Assembly: GCA_000711775.1 (NCBI GenBank)
Contig: ARYC01000585.1
Span: 1-64,000, forward strand
Length of the DNA stretch: 64,000 bases
Source of the DNA: Oxytricha trifallax
Lineage: Eukaryota; Ciliophora; Spirotrichea; Sporadotrichida; Oxytrichidae
Direction of reading: 5' to 3'
Shown here in pieces: positions 33,744 to 45,385 of the stretch; the first letter of the stretch is position 1; each line of letters begins with the position of its first letter. Both the position numbers and the translations under genes were made by a program. A model generated the notes under the pieces. The model was not told the origin of the DNA. It ran no database searches and worked only from the letters and a program-made list of their open reading frames with translations.

Positions 33744-36700
33744 TACTTATATTATCCAGGGATGCTTACTTTTAATTTTTGGACGTCCCAATCATAAATG
33801 GAGTCTGGCACCAAATCTTTTTCGAGTAAAACCTTTACAAGTATAATTTTACTCATGAGAAATAAATAAAATAAAACTATTTTAGTAAATAAGAAAATTT
33901 AATATGAAATTATAATGTATTATAGATGTCTTAAGAATCCATAGTCAGGATTTTCTTCATAACTCAAACTATCCACATATTTCATATATGGCAATAATAC
34001 CTCTAAAAATATAATATTATTTATCTCAGTTCATCAAAATTGTACTAATTTATCATAATTATTAAAATTAAAGTAGTGAAACTTGTCTAAGATTTCTTGT
34101 ATCTCTTTACTTACTAGCTCTATATATTTTGTATAAATATAATTATTTTGAAATCTATGATAATAAATAGGTGATTTTGATATTATAAATTAAGATATAA
34201 TTTATTCTCTATCTTGGCAAATGTCTTCGGGCTTCATTTTTTGTTTGAACCTGCTAATAGAATTGTATTAGTTCTTGAGAGGAACTGTGCTTTTCTTAAT
34301 CCAAGGGACTTGTCCATTGAATAGAAACAATAAATAAATAAATTAATTAAATCTACGCTTATTGAAATAATTTAAAACAAAATAATTATTTATAATAAAC
34401 AGCAAAAGATAGCCTAGCGATATAATATTTTTAAAGTAAAAAGATTTGTAAAAAGAATTAATCTTTAAGAATCTTCAAAGTATTAATTTGAATTTTTTTT
34501 ATTATAATTAAATTAAATTTGAGATCAATTCAAATTATTTAAATATATATTTATTTAATAAAAATTATTAGAATTTAAAAGAAATTACTTTAAAATGTTA
34601 AAATTAATATTGTATTAGAAATATTAACTCTAATAATTAAAATATTTTACTAAAAAATTCAAATTTAAATATAATTATATATAATAATTATCTTAGAATG
34701 ATTTGTTTTTAAAAATATCATCTCTCCTGCTTTGTGCTATAATTTTAAAGTTGATGAAATGTTTGTAACATGAATAAGCCATTAAAAATATTTGATTAAT
34801 AAATCAAGCTCTAAAGTATTATTAAGTGATATAAATTTTTGAAAAGTGAAATTTATATAAATAAAAAATATTTCAAATTAACACAATATAAAATTTTCTT
34901 GCTCAGAATTTAGATTATTATATTAATATAGCAACAATATAGTTTTATTGTATCATATAAATATAGCAATTTTATTTTAATTATTCAAATTTATTTTTTA
35001 AAAAATAAACTATCCTAAAATCGTCCCTTAATTCGATTTTATCGTAGAATTCAGTAAACTTTTTACTGAAAAACATGCTATTTTTATTTCATATTTATCT
35101 GTTTAAATTCATAATTATAAGACGTTTAGCAATACAAAAAGCTTTATATAAATAAATTGATGTTTATTGGCTTCACTAGCTTGAATTTACGCTATTCCCA
35201 AATGTCTCCATAAATATAATTGTATCAAGTAAAAATTAAAAATAACTTATGTTTATTTGAAGCTTGAAATTATCATTATAAATGAAAAATTATTATTAAA
35301 TTTTTAATAAATTTTATTATTTTAATTTATAAACAATATAATTAGGGAAGTATATTAAGATTTAAATCATAATTTGTAGACTTACTGATTTAAAATTATA
35401 AATTATTTATATTAAAATGATTAAAAAAGTAAGAAGCTTAGAAGTTATTAACTTTTTCGAAAATAAATATAATATATTTCTGCTAAGAATAATATTAGGA
35501 CAAATTAATTACAATTTTGAAAATAATAAATTAATAGACAAAATTATTGCATCTGTTCTTAAATTTTACTAGTCAATTATGCAGTTTAATATGGCAATAA
35601 TATTTTGATAAATTAAAACAAACAAAACATTTAAACTTGAGAAATTAATTGTTTAATTATAATATAAATATTTGGATTGATTACTAAGTAATTATATAAT
35701 TATTTTAGTGATTTCAAGAAACATATTTTTGCTACAGAAAATTAAATTTCCATTGAACTCTTCATTATTTTTCATTTTTTTATGGGTTATACCATCATTC
35801 TCTAAGTATCTCTATGAAATTCCAAAATCTATTAAGTAGAGGAAGCTCTTAAACTTATAAGTTAATTTTGATCAAAATAAATTTATACGATTAATTAGGA
35901 AAATTCATTAAAAAAATCATATCCTCATTTATTAATATAAGTTTAGTTGTTTAAATGGTTGAGTTTGAATCATTATTACAAATATAAAATATGATCAAAG
36001 AAATTATAAAATATAAATATGATTTATTTAATATTAATATACATTAGTAAATATAAATTAACAAGTAAATTCTTACATAAAAATTAACTTAGGGCTTAAT
36101 AGATTTATTTTTTACAAGAATGTTTAAGGCATTTAAATTTCTATAGATATTTTTGGAATTATAATCCTAAATAAACAATAAAATTAATAGTTATATAAAA
36201 TTTGAGAGAAATACATGTTAAAATTATTTAAAATTAATAATAGATTAACTTATAAATTTCGAATTCATATAACAATATTGACCAAATTTGAATAAGTTGC
36301 TCGAGTTTTCTGATTAAAATGATATATTAATGTAATATATGAATCATTTTAGTCACATTATAATATAAAATTCTGATTAGGGATATTTAATGTGTTATTA
36401 TTGCTATAATTTTAAGTTTATTATTCCCTGTTATCGCTTAGACCTTCAGTGCAAATTGATTAAGTTTGCCTTGTCTTAGACTGGATTAATATAAATATAT
36501 ATACAAATTATCATAAATTTATAATTTTGACTGGTCAATTGAATTTATGGTTGTTTCTATCATAATATTGTCTGGCTTTATATCTAAATGCAAATACCCC
36601 AATCCGTGCAAGTCTTCTAATCTGTGCAGCTGTAAATACAAATTATTAGAAATGAAATAAAAAATAAATAAATAACACAGAACTAAGCCTTATGTATAAA

Positions 36701-39167
36701 TTTAAATAAATATCCTTCATTTATTTTTAAATAAATTCTTTAAACCATCATTCGCATTTTAAATTTTAATATATATGTCTGAAATAGTTAAGTAGAGTTA
36801 AGAAAAATATTTTTATAGACTGTTCCATCTTAAAAGCTGAAATCGAATAAATTTACCTAATAGTTTAAACTTACAAGGTTAATTCCAAGCTGACAAACAG
36901 TCTTTGTAGAAAATACATTCTTCCTTGATTTAATTATATCTTTAATGCTTCTCGAGAGTAATTGAATTTTTAATTCAAAAAGGAATTATTATCAAATACT
37001 AAAAATATTTAGTAACTACATTAAAACCTAAAAAATAATATTTCTTATATTAAAAGGATTTTTTATTGAAAAATATACCTTTCTTAGAATATATTAATTT
37101 AAAATCAATTCAAAGGTTAGAGCTTATATACATAGTTTAAAGCCAGATATTGGAGTTCTAGACAAAATTTGTAATTATAATATAATAAGTTTAATTTTAC
37201 ATTTTTATACTTGTGTTATAAAAATATCAACTAACTTATTTTCCTAAATTATACTCATATAGCTATTTCAAAATATTTTTATTTTGTTTGGTTTGACTTC
37301 TTATTTATATTTAATAAAAGATAAAGATTAAAGCAATTTATAAAATTCAAATGGCTACCCATTTGTCCTTAAAAAAATTCTTTAAAATTGTTTTAAAAAA
37401 TCACAAATAAAAGCCATATTTCAATATATATTAGTAATAATTATCTTTAAAAATATGGGCTTGTAAGAACTTTTAAACAATAGAACACAAACTGAAATAA
37501 ATATTTTTTAGAGTTTTTTATTATTGTAGAAATACATTTGAATTTGGAAAATTAATTATAATTAAATTAATAATAAATAAAAATCGTGGCAGTTAGAGTT
37601 GGCCAATTTAAACGATCTAGGGCTCATTCGATAGAGAATTCAAAATTAACTGGACTTTATTAATGGCGGTACTATTTTATCGCATCCCTGGAGCGAGATA
37701 ACTACAATTTAATGTGAGGGTATAATTTAATGAATTTAGAGGTATTTAATTAAATTGTAGTTATCTCGCTCCAGGGATGCGATAAAATAGTACCGCCAAC
37801 AATAAAGTCCAGCTAATTTTGAATTCTCTATCGAATGAGACCCTGATCGTTCAAATTGGCCTACTTTAACTGCCACGATTTTTATTTATTATTAATTTAA
37901 TTATAATTAATTTTCCAAATTCAAATGTATTTCTACAATACTATATACTCCTTGTTAGAGTCCTAAATTTTACAAGTGCCACTTGTGTAGTAACTCTTAA
38001 AACATTATAAAATTTAAATTTTAGTTCTATTTAATTTAAATAAAATGTAGTATTTCGGGAAACCTAAACTAAGTATTTAGCCCTTTCAATATTTAGAGAA
38101 CATATTATATTGATATATAAATTTATATAAAAATTGAGAATAAATGGTGAATTTCAATTTTGATATTTGCATTTAATTGCTAACTAATTTAATTTAAATA
38201 TTATAAATTCACAATTATTTAAAAAATATTAAATTTTATTATTAAATGTAAATTTACCTTTGAGCTGATTTTGTTCAATTATTTTCATAATTTTTGTCTC
38301 TTTTTCATTTACTTCATCTTGAGAATTCTATAATTAGAAATTTAATAACAAAGCTCTATTTAATAAAAAATAGTGTTGGATTTGCAAAAAATCAACTAAA
38401 CTCATGCAATTTTCTTTAAATAAACTACAAATAAAAATTATTTAATGTCATTCTATATATAAACTATATTATTCTTTTAGATATTTTTCTTATTAATTAC
38501 ATATAAACTAAACACATAAAGAAAGGGCAGTCAATCATGTATAGAAAGAAAGTGTTATCAAATTTTAGTGATTTAAATTATATTCATTGTATTGGATTGA
38601 AATAAATCCTCTATCATTATTAATATTCAATAATGTAGTTACTATTAAATCTAATAATTAATTGTTTAAATATTAAAATTTTAATTTTCCTATTCTTAAT
38701 TTTATATTCTATTTGGTCTGTTCTCCCAATCTTAATAATAACAGTCTGAGATCCTCTTTAAAAAATATTTTGCAAAAAACAATCCCACTATGTCTAATAT
38801 AGATGCATCCATTTTTATGATTAAATATGAGTCTTTTACTTACGAATTTTTAATACATTCAATTAGTATATATATATATTTTTGAAAAGAATTTCACAGC
38901 AACATAATTATCAGTTACAAGATCATGAGCCTTACAGACTTATATTTTTATTAAACATATATTTTATTGTGGTTTAGAACAAACATGAAAACCTATTTTT
39001 AATTTGACTTACCCGAAGCCTCCCTTTTCAAGAGCCTCTTAAAATTAGTAAATATAATAATAATAATTTATTTGAAACATTTTAACTATTATCGAGAAAT
39101 CTTTTATTATAAATTAATATATCTCTTCAACCCTAAATCTCTCTTCTAGTAATTTACCTACGTACAT
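33744..39167 (-). CDS. Casein kinase I-like protein kinase in at least nine MDSs
   Basis: ATG at 39167 (MYVGKLLEERFRVEE). The MDSs follow in order down the minus strand. 39030-39010: ALEKGGFG (glycine loop), joined by pointer AAGAG. About 38950-38890: QVCKAHDLVTDNYVAVKFF (beta-3 Lys), pointer TAAGTC. 38330-38275: EVNEKETKIMKIIEQ (helix C). 38000-37939: YYTSGTCKIQDSNKEYIV. 36975-36890: SRSIKDIIKSRKNVFSTKTV. 36635-36540: GLGYLHLDIKPDNIMIE. 35845-35765: FLYLIDFGISQRYLENDG. 34310-34200: VPWIKKSTVPLKNQYNSI. 34000-33935: MKYVDSLSYEENPDYGFLRH. 33845-33750: VKVLLEKDLVPDSIYDWDV. The FxxY/YxxxCxSLxxxxxPDY segment and the IYDW ending are typical of CK1. The catalytic loop has HLD instead of HRD. The MDS for the activation segment after the DFG was not found, and the true stop is not resolved. 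Confidence 0.85.
37522..37940. mobile_element. 419-bp palindromic TA-flanked element, copy 2
   Basis: Same 419-bp palindrome as 21781-22199, with about 95% identity by eye. The ends are TATTGTAG...CTACAATA. It lies in the kinase gene. Its right end abuts the MDS that ends EYIV on the minus strand, so the IES starts exactly at the element's terminus. Confidence 0.9.
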
Positions 39168-39169
39168 GC

Positions 39170-40110
39170 CTATCAGTCAATAATGACAATAAATTCTATT
39201 TTATGATTAAACTAATAAAATTGCAATATATATTTTTCAGCCTAATCAAACTAATTTTAATGGTAACATACTTATTTCATTGTTATATGGGAGGATTAAA
39301 TTTGATTTCAAAAAGGATATTTTTTTAAAAGTCATAATAAATCATGGTTTAGATGAATTATATTAATTATACTTTTCTTAATTTTTGGGGAGTAATTTTT
39401 ATAGATGATATAGGATCTTGCTGCTAAATTAATATATAAATATATTTACAGATGATTTTATATTTCAATAATATTAAAAAAGTTAAATATTAATTTAATT
39501 AACAATAAGTATTTATAAAGCTTAATGCTATTCTAAAAGTGAATATTATAATCATTAATAAATTATTCAAACATAAATAAATAAAAATAATTATTATTAA
39601 TTATATTTAAATATCTAAGTGCCTACATTCTAAAATCAATAAAATAAACAGTGTATATAATTAAATACCTTTAAATTTAATCGAATAGAATTTATAATGC
39701 TTTTTTCGAATATTTTTTTCCCAATTTTTATTTGCAAATTTTAGCTTCATTCATTTAACTTTATATAATAAAAAAATAAGTTCTTGATTGATTAAATACA
39801 AAATATTATAAAATGAGGGAAATCGATAACAAAGCTTATTTTTTTTCTAAGAGTGTTTTCTTTTTTTATTAATATCTCAACTCATTTTAATATATGTGTC
39901 ATAAATAGTTTTCATTAATTTTATTAAAGAATAGTGATATATTATAACTAATTTTTTTAATTATCTTTCAGCAAAAATTCACTTAACTATTCATGATCTT
40001 AGTATTTTTTTAAAATGTGAATATATTAGAGATGATATAAATAATCAAAAATTAATTCAAAATAGCAATTCTAAAACAATAATTACAATTATTATATAAA
40101 TATAAATATA
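39170..40110. other. AT-rich intergenic region between kinase and Q/N-rich gene
   Basis: Divergent 5' flanks of two genes. No further feature was seen. Confidence 0.45.
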
Positions 40111-40111
40111 A

Positions 40112-42060
40112 AATGATAAGTGAAAGAGCAAACATGGATCCAAATACCAATTAATAATTTAACTCCTTAAAATAATAAGATAAGAGATATATCTAAAAAA
40201 ATAACGATACTTTTAATCACAATTTTGAGCACTACAATTTCTAAGAATTATCAATTAATATTCTTATATAATATTAATTACTCTATATTATTATTTTTAT
40301 ATCAAACGGTCAAATAAGTGATGGTGTGAATCTCACAGAATCATAAAAAGAAGACCTATAAACACTCTAAGATTTCTAAAGATAAAACAATGAGATGAAA
40401 AATTCAATTGAAAATCAAAATGTTTAGAGTAATAGTTATTCAGTGTCCCAAAATAATCTGGGGTTTGGCTTGAATAAAAATGCCAAATTAAATTAAATAA
40501 AAGGTTAATAAAACTCTGGAAAGCCAATTTAAAACGAAGAAAGTCTGGGTTAATAAAATAATGCATAGAGCTAGAATTTCACTTTGATTTTCAAAAAATA
40601 TAATTTAAATATCTTTTATAATAAATTTATATGCCTTTTATTTCTTTAATTAATAATTATGATTAGGATACAACCGTAATTTGTGTATTCTATAAATTAT
40701 TCAAATCACCTAGAGCAAAATATGAACAAAAATCAAAATTAATCTAATACAAATACAGCTGGTGGAGGAAGCAAATATATAAATTTGTAATAAAATATTC
40801 CCGCAAGTTAAAGTACTTCTTAAACTGTTACACCTTTATCTCTGAGAAAAAGTGCTATCAACAATCAATAATTTTATTTAAAAAAATGTTTGGTATAAAC
40901 TTAACGGTTTTAATAGCGTTGGGGTATTAAATATTTTAGATTTTTGATTTTTAATGCAAGGTAAAGATAGTTTCAAAATAAAAATGTTCAACAAAGTAAT
41001 GCAGATACTAATATTAATGAATAAATTCAGAGAAGCAATAAAATTAACTCAAGCATATGGTAATATTTAATTTTATTGTAATTATTAATTTAAGCAGACT
41101 AGACACCTAGAATACAATGCAAATTGGAGCTCCATAAATGAGTCTACCACAAAATCAAAAGAATTACATTAAAATGCATTTAAATAATATTAACCATAAT
41201 GAAGAATAAAATGTGAAAGGTAAAATTGCCAAACATAAATAAGTGCCTTAAGAAATTGGGTAACAATAAAAATCTTCAAATTAAATTGCTCCACTCTATT
41301 ATACCTTAATAGTGTAATATTTTGTTAATGTCTTATATTACAATATAAATTTAGTAGGTTTATTAGAATTAAATGGTTTCTATGTTTAACAGCAAATAGA
41401 GACCTTAAAATCAAGCTTCAAAATAAAAATCAAACTCTATTTCTCGAGACTAATTACATAATAATTCAGTTAACGAGGCAAATGATAGCTTTCACATAAA
41501 TACTTAGCACAACTAAAGCGTGATCGTTACTTAGAATCAAGTCAGTCCTTTAACTGTGAATTTTAATTAATATAATTTGATTTTTTAATTTAAAAGAATA
41601 GGAAACTTACAAATAAGCCTCAAATGTATCATCATCAACCTAGGAGAAGCAAGACTAATATAATAAAAGTAAATATCATACATGACTTTTAATTTTTGAA
41701 ATTCATGGTAATTGTTTTGCAATATAAAGCTTTCACCAAATAATGATAAAGAAATCGATAGCAGTTTTAATTTTCAGAATGAAAGTTTAATCTGTGAGAA
41801 TCCAAACTAATCTATTTTGCCTTCTTAGCAAGTGCTGCTTACCGTTTCAAATTACTACACCTCAAAAGATAACTTGGTTTAACAAAATTAGACAAGCTTC
41901 AACTAACTAAGTAATATATAGACATCTTTAAATGTAAATTAGAGATTTTCAGGCAATAAATTTGGAATAAATTTAAGCAAGAATAAAAACGAGATTCATG
42001 ACTAGGTTGGAAATGATATTTATTAACTTTATTAGAATAAAAAACCCGAAATATTTTCTT
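40112..42060 (+). CDS. Q/N-rich protein of unknown function, in MDSs
   Basis: A likely start is ATG at about 40112 (MISERANMDPNTNQQFNS). Coding blocks: 40310-40590 (NLTESQKEDLQTLQDFQ; SVSQNNLGFGLNKNAKL), 40722-40870 (NTAGGGSKYINL), 40950-41065, 41100-41320 (IGAPQMSLPQNQKNY), 41395-41575 (NNSVNEANDSFHINTQ), 41605-41680 and 41745-42050 (ENPNQSILPSQQVLL; RFSGNKFGINLSKNK). About a fifth of all residues are Gln encoded by TAA/TAG. No domain is recognisable. The blocks are colinear and the gaps short, as in a non-scrambled gene. The stop was not located. Confidence 0.5.
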
Positions 42061-42350
42061 ATACAATTTATTTTATTATATTTGTTTGTTTTACATTATA
42101 AAGTTTAATAACTTATCTAGATCACTTAATTTATGTATTAAAAATTAGTCATAAAAGAAAAAATTTTCCAAAACAATTTAACTAAACTTATCCAATATTA
42201 AATAATTACTAGTTTTAATACTCCAACTTAAAATTTACTTTAAAAATCTTCTCATCCGCTTGGTAAATCAGTAAATAACTCTGTTAACAATTCAATCATT
42301 TATAATATTTATAAATTTCTCTGAAAAAAAATTAATTTTTTCATTCAATC

Positions 42351-44350
42351 ATGTACGATCCAAATCAAAGCATAATGTCGATTGCTAATGAAGATGAAAA
42401 TTTAGAGTAACAAAAAAGAAAGATTAGATTGATGAGACTAAACAATAAGAACCTAAACTAAGTAATATCTTAAAAACCTGCTCATAAGAAACAATCTTCA
42501 AAGGAAAGGTTAAATCCTGTTTAACTATCTAATAGAATCTCATAGATAACCAATCCTAATTATGAAAATGGTTTGGCTGGAGCTAAAAGCCTAGGAAGGT
42601 TTAGAACTTCCAAGAATGTTAACTAACAAAGAATTTCTCAAATTCAATCTTAGAATAGTTCCATTATAGTTGAAGACTCTAACTTTTATGAATTTATCAC
42701 TATTTTTACACTACTCAAACTTATAGGATAATAAATTTGCTAAAAACCACAACAGAAGTTTTGCTGAAGATGATGCTAGACACTCAAAATCTTTCATAAA
42801 CATTTCAACTTACTAAAACCTCAACGAACAAAGCTAATTTTCATAGATGAAATTTGATTAGTAGAATAACTAAGTTTTAGTTAAGAGATCACTGAGATAA
42901 AAAAGCAACGATTTACAGCCAATTTAAGAATAAATAGAAACTACTAATTTCTAAACATAGTTACCCAAAAGCCTAAATTAAAATCAGCAACAGCAAATAA
43001 CTCCAAATTAGCAGCAATAAGCTGATTTATAAGCATTAAGCATAAAGTTAAAACATTAAATTTAAATTTAAAGAGAGAATTTATAAGCTAAGAAAAGCGC
43101 CAGAGAAATCTATGGATAGTCTAAACATTAAAATGGAATCTCCCCATTAATGTAAATTTAGCAACAAAGAAATAGCATAAAATTGGCTGACAATAAAAAC
43201 TCGTTATATCAATCGATATAGTATGAAACTTAGCCAAAGGTTTAATAGGATAACTATGGCTCAATACTAGGCTTGAATATTGCCAAAGATCATGGAGAGA
43301 TTTAAGTATAAGAGAACGTAAATCTCCAAAATTAATAAAAAGTCAGGTATCTCAAAATTAGAAATAATGGAGAGAGTCCTGAACCTTTCAAATTAGTAAT
43401 TAATAGAGATAAATAGTAATCTAATAATTTTCATGAATACTCGAATGAGTTTATTCTTAAGTAAAGTGATAAATTTAAAGCGTTTCAATAGTCAAACTAC
43501 AATATTAGTATTCCAATATTATAAGATTTGATTTTGGTTTATTTAAAAGTCAGATTATCAATAGTGGTCAAGAGACACCAAAGAAATTAGATAACCAAAT
43601 AATTAAAAGTGGAAACTCTGACCCTAAAAATTCAACTCCCTCTTAAGATTAGTCTTTTAGGGGTCACTCACAGATAAGAATAAACAAGAAAGCTAAAAGT
43701 TTAGGTTAAATTTACTATATTTTATCGATATTTTATTTAAGTTTAACTACGTCTATGAAAAAGATTCCTCTCATTAAAAGAAAGATGAAGATTGGCTTAA
43801 AAAATCAGCAGATGTACTTCAATCTTAGAGAGTGTAAATAGGTTTAAATTAAGAGCTCGAGAAAACTCAGTTCATAAATTTCAAAGAATTACAGCCTGAA
43901 TTTTCACTGGCATCAGATCAAGAATCAAACCTTGAATCGCATAGAAATATGCGACAATTTACTGGTTTTTTCGTTCATCCAAATTAAAGTCCAAATTAAT
44001 ACCCTCTGATATAACTACCAGATTATACAATATCACAGACTCACACTATAGAAACAAGTAAAAATCATACTTTCGAAAAACTTCATGAAATAAGTGACAT
44101 TATGCTTGATGAATCACCTTCAAGTCTGAACAATATAATGAATAATTAAAATTCAATTGAAATTGAATAACAAGTAAAGTATTAAGAGATTAAATTACGG
44201 TAGCATATTAAGTAAAATAACGCTATAAATATTGATTAGCAATTCTAGGAATTTGCTCACGTTGACAAGCAGAGACTTTAAAATAATTAATCTACCAACC
44301 AAGACACCGTAATTATGTTCAATAATGCTTATATGAAATTGATTTGGAAA
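42351..44350 (+). CDS. Second Q/N-rich protein of unknown function
   Basis: ATG at 42351 opens MYDPNQSIMSIANEDENLEQ, then basic stretches (KRKIRLMRLNNKNLNQ). MDSs are long: about 42351-42700, 42730-43520, 43555-43710, 43745-44340. Readable parts include HNRSFAEDDARHSKSFINI, KSARETYGQSKHQNGISPLM, GSILGLNIAKDHGE, SFRGHSQIRINKKAKSLG, DEDWLKKSADVLQSQR and MRQFTGFFVHPNQSPNQ. Gln runs are frequent and the protein is probably disordered with short coiled segments. It could be the 3' half of the gene at 40112, but it has its own ATG. The stop was not resolved. Confidence 0.5.
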
Positions 44351-44529
44351 GTTAATTTGAAAATTCTTAATCATTAAACAAGTTTATTTTTATGTTTTTT
44401 TTCTTGTAGCCGATCAAAGTCATTTAAGTATTAATTTATTGTAAATTTGTTCTAATTCGCTTGATAATAATTCATTTTAAGAGTCTTACTTTACATTTTT
44501 TTTAAAGATAAAAAATGTCCCACTATTCT

Positions 44530-45110
44530 TATCAATAAAATTATATGTGCATATTAATTCTTGCAGTAACGCATAAAAAGAAATAAGTTTCTATTAAAAC
44601 TAAGACTAATAAGCAAATCCCTATCACAATAATGACAATCAAAAAATGAAAAGAATATAAAACAACCCGCACAATTTCTATATAAACATCCAAAGTATAA
44701 ATAACTAGAGACCGCAGGCTAGCCAATCTCAAAGATAGAAAACTCCAAATAATCAGAGTTTAAATCACTAACTCAGTTAATCCAATAGTTAACAGGACTC
44801 GTTTCATAATTAATCTTAGTAGAGTGATATAAATTTGGAAAGTGAATTTTTGCAGCAGTAAAATGATGTTGAGTAGTTAAATACATATTTCAAGTCACAT
44901 AGCCACAATTTGGATTAGTAGGAGTAGTAGAGCCTCGTAGATCAGAATTCTTCTCTGATAAATCAGAGATCTTCATATAATAATTAATAACAATTATAAA
45001 ACCCCAAAAAATAGAAATTAGTAATGAAAAACCTTAAGTAAGCCATGTAACTATTAAAGAAGGAAGGGAAATAATCATTCATTTAAAAAACATCATAGTA
45101 ATAGTAGCAA
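44530..45110 (-). pseudogene. Possible mitochondrial DNA insertion (NUMT-like)
   Basis: On the minus strand a membrane-protein-like frame reads IFWGFIIVINYYMKISDL, then NPNCGYVT-W-NMYLTTQHHFTA, HFPNLYHSTKINYETSP and VNYWIN-W-VSDLNS, ending at TAG (44719-44721). The two W positions are TGA codons (at 44890-44892 and 44773-44775). TGA is Trp in ciliate mitochondria but stop in this nucleus. A second hydrophobic frame overlaps and runs to 44541 (LVIYTLDVYIEIV, LIVIIVIGICLLVLVLIET). No family name can be given. A TAA in the upstream part means it is either decayed or not mitochondrial. Confidence 0.35.
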
Positions 45111-45385
45111 ATTTGAACTATAAATAACTTAATAACTTTAATGAGCATAGTATTTATGATAAATATAGCAAAAAATATTAATTTAACAAGAAATTTTCCA
45201 ATGTTTTCAAATTAAATAATTCATACTTTGCAATATCAATTTTTAATATTCAATTACTATATTCTTTTATATCATAAAATATCCTATTAAACATTATATT
45301 TTGTCAAATGATGATAAATTATTGGAGTAGATAATTAATTAATTTAGATTTGTAACAACTATAATCTAACTAATTTGTATAAAAA

